Part shown: in pieces, positions 7,495 to 15,957 of the stretch
Numbering within the stretch: the stretch's first letter is position 1
How the letters are laid out: the number at the start of each line of letters is the position of its first letter
Source of the DNA: Verrucomicrobiota bacterium
GTDB lineage: Bacteria > Verrucomicrobiota > Verrucomicrobiia > Limisphaerales > UBA9464
Assembly: GCA_947471985.1 (NCBI GenBank)
Contig: CANIZL010000035.1
Coordinates: 1-58,140, forward strand
DNA length: 58,140 nucleotides
Direction of reading: 5' to 3'
Position numbers and translations under genes: made by a program
The notes under the pieces: generated by a model
What the model was told of the DNA's origin: nothing
Database searches by the model: none
What the model saw: the letters and a program-made list of their open reading frames with translations, nothing else

Positions 7495-8358
7495 TCAGCC
7501 GTGCCGCAATTTGGCGGGTTGATTCTGCCGGGCTTCAGCCTCGGTGCGAGGCGGCGGCGCGTTCAAGCGGCGATACACCCATTGGATCACCGGTGCGAGC
7601 GGTTTTAAGAACGGATTGAACGGCGAGTACAGCAGTCGCAGCCGGAACAGGGAAAGCAGCATGTTGAGCGATGTGCGAAAGTTGAAGGCCACCTTGGAGC
7701 CGCACTTGTCGGTCCAGACGGTGGGGATCTCGGCAATCGTGAACCCCGCCCGCAGCAGCGAATAGAGCAGATTGACGTCGAAGGCGAGGTCCGCGAGGCG
7801 GAGCTTGGTCTGTACCCGTTCGACCGCCGCCCGCCGCATCACCTTGGCACCGCACTGGGTGTCCTTGATTCCCATCCAGAAGAGGGCTTCGACAGCGTGA
7901 TGAAACAGCCGGCTGGCCCGGCGGCGTCCCGTGGTCTGGGCCACGTCCACCTGCGCCCCGGCAATCCAGCGGGAGGCAATGACGCAATCAGCCTGTCCGG
8001 CGGCAGCCCGTTGGGCCAGATCCAGAAACGCTGCCGGCGGGGTGGCTCCGTCGGCATCGACATAGCCGATGAGGTCGGCCGTGGGGGCCAGTTTCAAACC
8101 TTCAATCAACGCGCCGCCCTTGCCAATCGCTTCCGGAAAATCCAAGTGAGCCAGGTCCGGGTAATTTTGTTCCGCGGCCCGCACCACACCCACGGTGTTG
8201 TCGCGGCACCCGTTCAGGATCACGACCAGCCGAAATGGCCCGGACCAATACTGGCGAAAGTGTTCCAGGTACTCGACCAGGACAGGCGGCAGCCGCCGTT
8301 CCTCGTTGTAAGCGGGGATCAGCAAGAGCAAGCTGGGCGAAGCAGCGGCGGCCGGCAT
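7495..8358 (-). CDS. Family 2 glycosyltransferase, dolichyl-phosphate glucosyltransferase-like
   Basis: A 287-residue GT-A fold enzyme that probably transfers a sugar from a nucleotide donor to a polyprenyl phosphate or similar acceptor on the cytoplasmic side of the membrane. It shows LLLLIPAYNEERRLPPVLVE at the N-terminus, the donor-binding YVDADGATPP (a DxD-type motif), the central IKDTQCGAKVMRR and a basic amphipathic C-terminus (LFRLRLLYSPF...) suited to membrane contact. The GAKVM region and overall length resemble the ALG5/dolichyl-P-glucosyltransferase branch. The start at 8358 is chosen because the catalytic domain begins there; the frame is open further upstream but uninformative. 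It runs in the same direction as the repeat-rich unknown gene after it. Acceptor unknown. Confidence 0.85.
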   Translation of the reverse strand: MPAAAASPSLLLLIPAYNEERRLPPVLVEYLEHFRQYWSGPFRLVVILNGCRDNTVGVVRAAEQNYPDLAHLDFPEAIGKGGALIEGLKLAPTADLIGYVDADGATPPAAFLDLAQRAAAGQADCVIASRWIAGAQVDVAQTTGRRRASRLFHHAVEALFWMGIKDTQCGAKVMRRAAVERVQTKLRLADLAFDVNLLYSLLRAGFTIAEIPTVWTDKCGSKVAFNFRTSLNMLLSLFRLRLLYSPFNPFLKPLAPVIQWVYRRLNAPPPRTEAEARQNQPAKLRHG

Positions 8359-8498
8359 CGGGTGCGACGCTAGCACGTCGTCCGGGTGGTCAAACGAGGG
8401 AATTGTTCCGATCACTCCCCCCCGGGCGGTGGCGATCCACGGATCAATCCGGCCTTTCCATGGCGGATTCTCTCGGCCACTGATTCCGTCTGTTGAAC

Positions 8499-9176
8499 AT
8501 GAGTCCTCGCGATTTGGCCCGTCACATCGATCACACCCTCTTGCGGGCCGATGCCACCGCGGCGGATATCCGCCAATTGTGCGCGGAGGCGCGCGAACAT
8601 CACTTTTGGTCGGTCTGTGTGAACGCTTCACGGGTGGTGCTCGCCGCCAGCCTGCTCGAGGAAACCGACATCAAGGTCGCGGCCGTAGTGGGTTTTCCCC
8701 TCGGGGCCACCGACGCGGATGCCAAGCGATTTGAGACGGAGTTGGTCATCGATCTCGGAGCGCAGGAGGTGGACGTGGTCCTGAACCTGGGCCGGCTCCG
8801 GGACGGCGAGGATCGGTATGTCTTGCGGGAATTGCGGGATGTCGTGGAAGCGGCGGGAGGAGTGCCGGTCAAAGTCATTCTGGAGACCTGCCTGTTAACC
8901 CAGGACGAAAAGCTGCGGGCGTGTTCCCTGGCCGTGGAGGCGGGAGCCCGGTTTGTGAAGACCAGCACGGGTTTTAGCACGGCGGGGGCGACCGAGGCGG
9001 ATGTTCGTCTGATGCGCGAAGCGGTCGGTCCCAAGGTGGGCGTTAAAGCCAGTGGAGGCATCCGCGATACGGCCACCGCGTTGGCGATGATCGCCGCCGG
9101 CGCCAGCCGCCTCGGTACCAGTGCCGGGGTCGGTATTGTCCGGGGGTATCAGCCGACCGGCGGGGCCGGATACTGA
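8499..9176 (+). CDS. deoC: Deoxyribose-phosphate aldolase
   Basis: Cleaves 2-deoxy-D-ribose 5-phosphate to glyceraldehyde 3-phosphate and acetaldehyde in deoxynucleoside catabolism. A class I TIM-barrel aldolase of 225 residues, normal for the short bacterial form. Seen are HIDHTLLRADAT at the N-terminus, VGFPLGA, DVVLNLGRL with the catalytic Asp region, the Schiff-base Lys at about residue 154 in FVKTSTGF and the second Lys in VKASGGIR. ATG at 8499 is preferred; an in-frame TTG lies 6 nt upstream. No other deoxynucleoside-salvage gene is adjacent, so it looks monocistronic. Identification is secure. Confidence 0.95.
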   Translation: MSPRDLARHIDHTLLRADATAADIRQLCAEAREHHFWSVCVNASRVVLAASLLEETDIKVAAVVGFPLGATDADAKRFETELVIDLGAQEVDVVLNLGRLRDGEDRYVLRELRDVVEAAGGVPVKVILETCLLTQDEKLRACSLAVEAGARFVKTSTGFSTAGATEADVRLMREAVGPKVGVKASGGIRDTATALAMIAAGASRLGTSAGVGIVRGYQPTGGAGY

Positions 9177-9222
9177 TTGATTCGGGCGGGGAAACGCCCG
9201 AGGGCGCGGCGCGGAAGTCCGT

Positions 9223-9837
9223 CTACTTGGCCGAAGTGACTGCGATCTCCGTGAAACCCAAGGAGCGGAGCAGACCCGTGATCTGGAGCCGTGCGCGTTC
9301 GTCGGCATCCCGCAGAATCCCGGCGCTGGCGGCGGCGACGCGGATCTGATCCACGGCCTGTCGGCGGGCGTCCTGCTCCAGATCCTTGTCAAACTCCCGC
9401 AGCAAGCCGGTCGTGCGCTCGATCACCTGAGTGTGTCGATCGTCCAGAAAAACCTCGGTGATCACCGCCCGGGGTAGCTTCAGTTGGAGGCGATGGCCTT
9501 GAATCACGAGGTCGGCGGGCCGGATTGAATTCAGGTTCACCCCGGCTCGTACGGCGCCGTGAGCCACCATCAGGAGGCGATTTTCGCCGTACCATTTAAC
9601 GTCCTGAAGCAATACCACTTTCTCCAATACGTACTTCACCGTCGTTAGCTCGTTAAGGGCCTGGACCTGGCGGATCAACGTGGGGGTGTCGGCGATGACC
9701 GGCGGGGCGGAGGGTGTGGAGCGAAGGAGGCCGGCGGCGATCCAACCGACCATTACGCTGAATGCGGTCAGGATGGCCAAACCCAGCAGGCCGAAGAACC
9801 AAAGCAGGCGAGACGATCCGCGAAATGTCCGGTCCAC
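9223..9837 (-). CDS. DUF4230 domain-containing membrane-anchored protein
   Basis: A 204-residue protein with one N-terminal transmembrane helix (about residues 11-37: LLWFFGLLGLAILTAFSVMV), so most of it probably sits outside the cytoplasmic membrane. The body has the DUF4230 (PF14014) pattern: a segment around LNELTTVKYVLEKVV, then LLMVAHGAVRAGVNL and the region LPRAVITEVFLDDRHTQVIER, followed by a helical C-terminal half. Function is unknown for the family. It converges on deoC with a 46-bp gap. Confidence 0.75.
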   Translation of the reverse strand: MDRTFRGSSRLLWFFGLLGLAILTAFSVMVGWIAAGLLRSTPSAPPVIADTPTLIRQVQALNELTTVKYVLEKVVLLQDVKWYGENRLLMVAHGAVRAGVNLNSIRPADLVIQGHRLQLKLPRAVITEVFLDDRHTQVIERTTGLLREFDKDLEQDARRQAVDQIRVAAASAGILRDADERARLQITGLLRSLGFTEIAVTSAK

Positions 9838-10041
9838 ACCGCACCCTAGCCCCGAGATGGGCCGACGGCCATCGGGGAAAGGGCAGAGTTCCCTCCAATT
9901 GTACGGGAGGACCGGACGCGTGGGACCAGATTGCCCGGACGGGGCCGGATGCGCCTATTGCTTGCGGCGGTGGGGTGCCTGGCGTTTTGTTGGGAAAACT
10001 ATCGGGATCGAACCTTCTTTCCTAACATACACATATTCTCC

Positions 10042-10494
10042 ATGAGTCTTCTCGAAAACATTGTTGGCGGTTTGGCGGGGCAGTTGTCGTCGGGTGGTTC
10101 GCCGGATGGACCAAATGCGCTGATGCAGATGGTCGCCCAGTTGGTGTCCAGCCAGGGTGGGCTCGCCGGTCTGCTGCAAAAATTCCAGGCAGCGGGACAT
10201 GGCTCGGCGGTGGATTCCTGGGTGGGAACCGGAGCCAATCAGCCGATCAGTGGTGACCAGCTCCTGGGGGCGCTTGGATCGGATCAAGTGGCCCGTTTGG
10301 CGGAACAACACGGCATGAATCCGCAGCAGGCGGCCCAAGGTTTGGCTCAGGTGCTGCCGGCCATGGTCGACAAGCTCACTCCGGCGGGCGCGATCGATCA
10401 GCGCCACTCGGGTGGCGAGCTGGAACGGGCCTTGGGCGGCCTGCTGCAAGGGGGCGTCGGCGGGCTGGGCTTGGGCAAACTCTTCGGTAACTAA
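10042..10494 (+). CDS. YidB-family (DUF937) protein
   Basis: A 150-residue protein with the YidB/DUF937 layout: MSLLENIVGGLAGQLSSG at the N-terminus, a Gly/Gln-rich linker, the core GLAGLLQKFQAAGHGSAVDS followed by WVGTGANQPISGDQL, LARLAEQHGMNPQQA-like helix and a Gly-rich tail GGVGGLGLGKLFGN. The conserved W-V-G-x-G-x-N-x-P-I is a good family marker. The function of YidB is not established. The start at 10042 is where family similarity begins; a longer in-frame start exists but is not conserved. Convergent with the S9 peptidase, 46 bp apart. Confidence 0.82.
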   Translation: MSLLENIVGGLAGQLSSGGSPDGPNALMQMVAQLVSSQGGLAGLLQKFQAAGHGSAVDSWVGTGANQPISGDQLLGALGSDQVARLAEQHGMNPQQAAQGLAQVLPAMVDKLTPAGAIDQRHSGGELERALGGLLQGGVGGLGLGKLFGN

Positions 10495-10540
10495 GCTCGC
10501 CGCCGCGGGTGTTTCGCGGGCCTGAGGCGCGGGCTCGCCT

Positions 10541-12646
10541 TCAGTTTTTCAAATAGTGGGCGAGCCATTCGAAAATGGTGCGGTGCCACAATTCGCTGTT
10601 CTGGGGTTTAAGCACCCAATGGCCTTCGTCCGGAAAATACAGGAATTTTGAGGGCACACCGCGGCGTTGCAGCACGGTGAACAGGTCCATTCCCTGGGTG
10701 ACCGGCACGCGAAAATCCAGTTCGTTGTGGATGATCAGATTGGGGGTCTGGAAGCGGCTCGCAAAACGATGGGGTGAGTCCCGGGAAAAATCCGGATTTT
10801 CCCACGGCACGCCATGTTCCCATTCATCAAACCAAAGTTCCTCCGTGGTGCCATACATCGTCTCGAAGTTGTAGACCCCGCAATGGGTCACGAGCGCCTT
10901 GAACTTGTCGGTGTGCCCCTGGAACCAGTTCATCATATAGCCGCCAAAGGATCCACCCGCGGCCGCCATCCGCCGGGTGTCCACCCACGGCTGTTGCTCC
11001 AGATGTTTCAGGCAGGCGAGGAGATCGACGAATACCCGGCCGCCCCAGTCATGCGAGATTTCGTCGGTGAACTTTTGACCAAACCCCGTGGAACCGCGCG
11101 GGTTGGGGAGGGCCAGGACATAGCCTTGCGCGGCCCAGAGCTGCGGATTCCAACGATAGGACCAGGCATCGGCAAACACCGACTGCGGGCCGCCATGGAC
11201 CCAGAACACCAGCGGATATTTTCGCGTCGGCTCAAATCCGGGGGGCTTCAGGATCCACATCTGCACCGGGGTTCCATCCGCGCCGGCGACCATCACCGAC
11301 TCCGGTTCCGAACGCTGCCAATCCGCTACCCGGGCCTCATTGAATCGAGTGACGGGCACCGGCGGGCCGCCGGTGGTGGCGACCCAGTACACCTCGGCCG
11401 GACGGGTCATCTGACTGCGGGTGAAGTACAACCACCGACCATCGTGCGAGAGATTCAACTCACCATTTCCAGCTCCTTGAACCAGCGGCCGGATTTCGCC
11501 ACCGCTGGAAGGCACCGACCAGATCGCCTTGGAGCCCCGGTCATCGGCTTCAAAAAACAAGGTTTGGCCATCTCGCGACCAATCAAACGAATGCACGCTG
11601 GCGTCGAAGTTCTCTGTGAGACTCCGACGGCGGTTTTGTTCGCGATCCAGAATCCATAATTCCCAGCGATCCGCCTCGTATCCGGCGCGGCGTTGGGCGC
11701 GGTAGGCGAGACGCTTGCCGTCGGGGGAGAATCGGGGCAGGCCGTCGGCGGCAGGATTCGTAGGAGTCAATGACGGTGGATTTACGTCGGGATGACGTGG
11801 GTCGACGGCGAGGATTTCGTGGTCGGTTCGCCAAGCCTCCTCCCGGAGGGGCAGGGGTCCGGCGGTATGCGCCAAGGTGGTCCCGTCCGGAGAAAAATCA
11901 TACTCGTCGCCGCCACTGAAGGTGCTCGAAGTCGGGACTCCGTCGCGCGGTCCCGGGGTCAGATTCCGGGGAATTCCCGCCGCGACTCCATTGGTAAAGT
12001 CGACCCAGAAAACATGCGGGCGCCGGCCGTCGACCCAGGAATCCCAGTGCCGGTAAAGCAGGTTGGTGAGGACGCGGGCCTTTACTTTGGAATCCTCCCG
12101 CGCCTTTAGTTGGACCCGATTGGCTTCGAGGGCGTCCGCGGGCGATCGCGTCGAGAATTCGGGATAGATCGAGGAAACGAAGGCGAGATGGGTGCCGTCG
12201 GGAGACCAGCTGGGTTGGGTCGCTTCGGTGGCGAGGCTGGTGATCTTGCGAGCTTCGCCTCCCGCTCTGGGCAGGGCATAAATCTGAAAATCGCCGTCCC
12301 GATTGGATTCAAACGCCAGCCAGTTTCCGTCCGGCGACCATCGGGGATGGCGTTCGTGCTTCGGGGAACTGGTGAGTTGTCGGGGGGCGCCGTTGGCCAA
12401 TCCGTCGGGTCCCAAGGGCACCAACCAGAGATCGGTGTTGACCCGATTGGCGTCGTAGTCCACTGCGCCCACGACCACCACGAGGGCGGTTCCGTCGGGC
12501 GACACTTGGGGCTCGCTGACGCGTTGCACCTGTCGCAGATCGTCGAACGTCATCGGATGCGGTGCGGCGATGGCGGAGCCCCAGACGGTCAGCAGCGCCA
12601 GCCAGAGGCATCGACGGGGGAAGCGGCGGGCGAAATCGGTACTCAT
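10541..12646 (-). CDS. S9 family (prolyl oligopeptidase/DPP-like) serine peptidase
   Basis: A 701-residue exported peptidase. The N-terminal signal peptide (FARRFPRRCLWLALLTVWG... ending SAIAA) is followed by a beta-propeller made of TolB/WD40-like repeats with recurring SPDG (SPDGTALVVV, SPDGNWLAFES, SPDGTHLAFVS, SPDGTTLAHT, SPDGKRLAYR). The C-terminal alpha/beta hydrolase carries the triad: Ser near residue 566 in GGSFGGYM, Asp in HNELDFRVP and His in PDEGHWV. Such enzymes trim short peptides, often after Pro or Ala, in the periplasm. ATG at 12646 is chosen; ATG at 12655 is equally possible, and neither has a clear ribosome-binding site. It stands alone, divergent from the TPR protein. Confidence 0.9.
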   Translation of the reverse strand: MSTDFARRFPRRCLWLALLTVWGSAIAAPHPMTFDDLRQVQRVSEPQVSPDGTALVVVVGAVDYDANRVNTDLWLVPLGPDGLANGAPRQLTSSPKHERHPRWSPDGNWLAFESNRDGDFQIYALPRAGGEARKITSLATEATQPSWSPDGTHLAFVSSIYPEFSTRSPADALEANRVQLKAREDSKVKARVLTNLLYRHWDSWVDGRRPHVFWVDFTNGVAAGIPRNLTPGPRDGVPTSSTFSGGDEYDFSPDGTTLAHTAGPLPLREEAWRTDHEILAVDPRHPDVNPPSLTPTNPAADGLPRFSPDGKRLAYRAQRRAGYEADRWELWILDREQNRRRSLTENFDASVHSFDWSRDGQTLFFEADDRGSKAIWSVPSSGGEIRPLVQGAGNGELNLSHDGRWLYFTRSQMTRPAEVYWVATTGGPPVPVTRFNEARVADWQRSEPESVMVAGADGTPVQMWILKPPGFEPTRKYPLVFWVHGGPQSVFADAWSYRWNPQLWAAQGYVLALPNPRGSTGFGQKFTDEISHDWGGRVFVDLLACLKHLEQQPWVDTRRMAAAGGSFGGYMMNWFQGHTDKFKALVTHCGVYNFETMYGTTEELWFDEWEHGVPWENPDFSRDSPHRFASRFQTPNLIIHNELDFRVPVTQGMDLFTVLQRRGVPSKFLYFPDEGHWVLKPQNSELWHRTIFEWLAHYLKN

Positions 12647-12756
12647 CGCGCGCATGGCGTAGATAAATTTCGCCCGCATATCAAGGATGAGGAACCGGCT
12701 TGGTTGATACACTTTTGGTTCCCTTATCACCCGATTTGGTGTACTCCTTTGTGAAC

Positions 12757-14592
12757 ATGAGCGAGGAATCCAAATCGGCACCGGCAGGAACGGGGCGCAG
12801 CGGGCGTCAGCGACGTCAACGGACCGAGTACCGGGCGGATGGCGAAGCGGCGAAACGGGGACTTCAGTTCATCATTTTGCCGGTTTTGGTGCTGACGGGG
12901 GTGGGGATTGCGGTCGCCTTGTTGGGCAAGCCTGCCTACCGGAAATACCGGGAGAACAAGGGCCGAACATTGGGGGTCAAAGCCGCCGAGGAGTTTGATG
13001 TCGGGCATTCGGTCGCGGCGGTGCGCAATCTGCGGCTGGCCCTGCAATTGGCGCCGGAAGATCCCGTGGTGATGCGCAATGCGGCGCGGATTCTGGCTAC
13101 GGAAGACGTTCCGGATGCCCTGACCTTTTGGGGCAAGGTTTTTGAGAAGGGTGAGGGCACCCCGGAGGACCGCCTTCGCTTTGCGGCTCTGGCGGTACGC
13201 TTGCGGCGTTATGGGCCGGCGCGGGAGCAGTTGGAGATTGTCCTGAAGGCCGACCCTAACAATAGCACGGGTCTGCGTTTGCGGATGGAGGTGCAGGAAG
13301 CGACCGGCGACTTTGCCGGCGCGATCGGCGAGGCGCGACGCTTGGTCGAACACGACAATAATCCGACGAACCAGTATTTTCTGGGGGAAATTCTGGCCAA
13401 GGCGAGCCGTCCGATTGCGATGGATGGTCGGGTGACGCCCGAGCAGGTGAAATGGGCGGAGGAAGGGGCCAAACTGCTCTTTCCGATGGCGACCACCAGT
13501 GGGTCCCTGCAATCACCGGCCATCGCTACGTTGGCGGACACGGTCAACCTGCAAGGGGAAGCGGCGGCGCAAGTCCTGGCGGCACTGGCGGCCAAGTCCC
13601 CGCGCACGCCGGCTGATGTCCTGTCGACCGCGGTGATTCAATCCAAGTCGGATCCGAAGAAGACGGATGAATACTGCGCCACGATCGTGCGCGAGCTGGC
13701 TTCAGTCGAATTGAACCAGCGGATGCGGGCGATCGATTGGTTGTCCAGCGTGGGGCGGCCCAATCTGGCGGCCCAATTGCTCAGGCCCTCCGATTCGGAA
13801 ACCAACATCGTGGCGGCCCACGTGGAGATGGATTTGGCGTTGAAGAACAAGAACTGGCCGCGGATCAAAGCAGTTCTCGCCAAGCCGCCGGCAGGACTCG
13901 CCGCCACCTTGACCAATGTTTTGACGGCGGCGGTGGCGGTCAGTGAAAACAATGCCGCCACGGCGGAGAAGATTCTGCGGACGGCCATTGATGCGGCCCG
14001 GGGCTCCATCACCGCGGACAGCGAATTAAATTATCTGGGACGGTCGGCCGAACAGATCGGCCTGCTACGGGTGGCGATTGTGGCGCAGGAGGCGCGGTTG
14101 GTCCGCGGAGCGGCGATCATGGATGCGTCGGAAACCATTCTGCGACTGACGTTTATCGAGCAATCCAAGGACCCGCAATTCCCGGGCCTGCTGCAGCAGT
14201 ATCCCGCGCTGCAGGCCCGCTATTCGGCGGCACCGGAGGATGTGGGCATAGCGTCTCAGTACTATTACGTTGCCAGCATCGTCGGGCGGGATCTTCCGCA
14301 AGTTCAGGCGGGTTGGGTGGCGCTCAAACAGAAATTCCCGGCCCAGCCCGAACCAACGCTGGGCTTGGCCATGGTTGCTTTGAAGACGGGTGCCGTGGCG
14401 GAAGCCACCCGCTTGGTGGAGGAAAACCCGATTGACTTCGCCGCGCTGCCCGTGCGGATGAAGCCCTTGATGATTCACATTCTGGGGCAGACCGGGCAAA
14501 AGGAACTCGCGCGATCCCTGGCGCAAAAGGTGGATCCGGCCCAGTATTTTCTGGAGGAACGGGAGCTGTTGACGCCTTGGTTGCAGCGTTAA
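12757..14592 (+). CDS. Membrane-anchored tetratricopeptide-repeat protein of unknown function
   Basis: A 611-residue protein. A basic, charged N-terminal tail (about residues 1-45) precedes a single transmembrane helix (FIILPVLVLTGVGIAVALLG), then a long helical region with TPR-like units: VAAVRNLRLALQLAPEDP, then an Ala-rich array with GPAREQLEIVLKADPNNS and FAGAIGEARRLVEHDNN. The C-terminal third keeps the helical Ala/Leu pattern without clear repeats. Positive residues before the helix suggest that the TPR region is outside the cytoplasm. TPR proteins scaffold complexes, but no partner is indicated. The gene is isolated: divergent upstream neighbour, terminator about 170 bp downstream. Confidence 0.7.
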   Translation: MSEESKSAPAGTGRSGRQRRQRTEYRADGEAAKRGLQFIILPVLVLTGVGIAVALLGKPAYRKYRENKGRTLGVKAAEEFDVGHSVAAVRNLRLALQLAPEDPVVMRNAARILATEDVPDALTFWGKVFEKGEGTPEDRLRFAALAVRLRRYGPAREQLEIVLKADPNNSTGLRLRMEVQEATGDFAGAIGEARRLVEHDNNPTNQYFLGEILAKASRPIAMDGRVTPEQVKWAEEGAKLLFPMATTSGSLQSPAIATLADTVNLQGEAAAQVLAALAAKSPRTPADVLSTAVIQSKSDPKKTDEYCATIVRELASVELNQRMRAIDWLSSVGRPNLAAQLLRPSDSETNIVAAHVEMDLALKNKNWPRIKAVLAKPPAGLAATLTNVLTAAVAVSENNAATAEKILRTAIDAARGSITADSELNYLGRSAEQIGLLRVAIVAQEARLVRGAAIMDASETILRLTFIEQSKDPQFPGLLQQYPALQARYSAAPEDVGIASQYYYVASIVGRDLPQVQAGWVALKQKFPAQPEPTLGLAMVALKTGAVAEATRLVEENPIDFAALPVRMKPLMIHILGQTGQKELARSLAQKVDPAQYFLEERELLTPWLQR

Positions 14593-14763
14593 TGGGGCGC
14601 GGTTGAAGTTCAATCCAAATCCAGCGTGCGTCGAGGGCGCTGGATTTGGGTGGTCCCAGGCAAGGCGCGGGAGATTGAAGCCGTGGTCGCGGCGACCGCC
14701 AGCGACGTCGGTGGGCAATCGGGCTTGCGGACGGATTCGCCGTCACGGGCCATAAGTGGCGAC

Positions 14764-14800
14764 ACAAAAAAACCACCACGGTGAAGTGGTGGTTTTTTGT
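14764..14800. terminator. Bidirectional rho-independent terminator
   Basis: A perfect 7-bp GC-rich stem (CCACCAC / GTGGTGG) with a 6-nt loop is flanked by an A-tract on the left and a T-tract on the right, so it can act on both strands. It lies between the convergent TPR and first PEP-CTERM genes. Confidence 0.9.
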
Positions 14801-14817
14801 AAGACTTACTTCGTCAA

Positions 14818-15465
14818 TTAGGCCTTGCGGCTGCGACGATAGAAGCCGTAGCCGGCCATGCCGACCAACGCGAGACCAGCAACATACGTTTCCGCTTCGG
14901 GAACGTTGGTGGCCGTGTACGTGTAGGTGACCGTGCCGAGGCCGGAGCTCGTGACCGTGGGGGTCGAGAGGATCTGGACTTGAGGCGTACCGGAAACGGC
15001 TGCCGCACCGACGAAGCCGATGAGCACCGGAATGGTGCCGCCGGTCCATCCGCTAGGACCACCGGCGGCCGTGCCGCTCAGGGAGGCGGAAACGGGTCCG
15101 AGAGTGGCCGTCGCACTGGGGAGCGTCAGGAGGCCCGCCGAGGTGGCGTTGATGTTGTTGACGACCGTGAGGCCGTTGATGGAAACCGTGTGGTTACCGA
15201 TCAAGAGCAAGGACAGGGTCGAGTTGACATTGCCCTGGTTCTGGGCGGTCGCCGTGCCGACCACCGAGGTGCCCGTGAGGTTGATCGAGACACCGGTCAG
15301 GGTGCCGAGCGCGCCATTGAAGCCGGCGACAGTGACGTTGACGGCGGCCTGGGTGAGGCTGACCGGAACGTTCTGCGACGCCCAAGAGAAGTTAACCGAC
15401 GTGGTGTCAGCGAACGCCGCCGTGGCGACAGACGCGAGCACGATGTTGAGTAGTGTTTTTTTCAT
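14818..15465 (-). CDS. PEP-CTERM-type exported protein (paralogue 1)
   Basis: A 215-residue exported protein. A signal peptide (MKKTLLNIVLASVATAAFA) is followed by a Thr/Ser/Val-rich beta domain and a C-terminal sorting tail: VPEAETY, hydrophobic helix, then YRRSRKA. That tripartite tail is the PEP-CTERM pattern recognised by exosortase, but the core is VPEAET rather than the usual VPEPxT. In PEP-CTERM systems the tail is cleaved and the protein is sent to the surface or exopolysaccharide. The beta domain closely resembles the neighbouring protein at 15958-16599 (GALGTLTGVSINLTG; GTVTYTYT). A good AGGAG ribosome-binding site sits about 8 nt before ATG. No exosortase lies in the window. Function of the beta domain is unknown. 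Confidence 0.82.
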   Translation of the reverse strand: MKKTLLNIVLASVATAAFADTTSVNFSWASQNVPVSLTQAAVNVTVAGFNGALGTLTGVSINLTGTSVVGTATAQNQGNVNSTLSLLLIGNHTVSINGLTVVNNINATSAGLLTLPSATATLGPVSASLSGTAAGGPSGWTGGTIPVLIGFVGAAAVSGTPQVQILSTPTVTSSGLGTVTYTYTATNVPEAETYVAGLALVGMAGYGFYRRSRKA

Positions 15466-15771
15466 ATATGACTCCTAAACTGCGGCCCTATTGTGCCGCT
15501 TCAACCTGAGGAGGCAAGGTTTTTTTGAGCCTTTTCGCGGTTCGCAAGGGTTTCGTAGAGGTTCTTTTTTTGGTGGTTAACTTGTTTCAATTGAGATGGT
15601 TGAGTGGGTTGTGATCGATCGACTTAAGGCCGGGATTGATCGGTGGAAGTCGAAAAAGTTGGAGTCGTGGGGCGAGTCGATCACTCGCGCGTTTTAATTA
15701 ATCCAAGGGAGATGCGTCGATGGTGGGCTGAGTTTTACGGGCGGTGGAAAACTATGACGAAGCCCCTGTAA

Positions 15772-15794
15772 AAAAACGGTTTTGTGCCGTTTTT
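15772..15794 (-). terminator. Orphan intrinsic-terminator-like hairpin
   Basis: AAAAACGG-TTTTGTG-CCGTTTTT, an 8-bp stem with A/T tracts on both sides; read leftward it is followed by seven T. It lies about 110 bp past the terminator of the second PEP-CTERM gene and about 300 bp before the first, so it belongs to no annotated gene. It may be a back-up terminator or the end of a small RNA. Confidence 0.55.
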
Positions 15795-15905
15795 GGGACG
15801 GGGGATACTGGGTGGCGGAAACTTGGAACCGGGCAGATCGGAGAGGTTAGGTGTTTGGTTTAGTTTAATGGTTGACCCGGATGGGCGATGGCAGTTTCAA
15901 GGTAG

Positions 15906-15941
15906 AAAAAACCCCGAACACCTTGCGGTGATCGGGGTTTT
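15906..15941 (-). terminator. Rho-independent terminator of PEP-CTERM paralogue 2
   Basis: CCCCGA/TCGGGG outer stem with an inner CACC/GGTG stem and a 4-nt loop, flanked by A6 and T4 on the plus strand, i.e. a T6 tract on the leftward transcript. It begins 17 bp beyond the stop of the gene at 15958. Confidence 0.85.
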
Positions 15942-15957
15942 GGGGAAAGCGACTCGC

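Larger units (their letters stand above)
15466..15957. other. Intergenic stretch between the two PEP-CTERM paralogues
   Basis: About 490 bp with no convincing gene on either strand. It should hold the promoter of paralogue 1 (right part of its upstream region), the terminator of paralogue 2 at 15906-15941 and a second hairpin at 15772-15794. The long plus-strand frame that starts at 15784 is antisense to paralogue 2 and was rejected. Confidence 0.6.
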
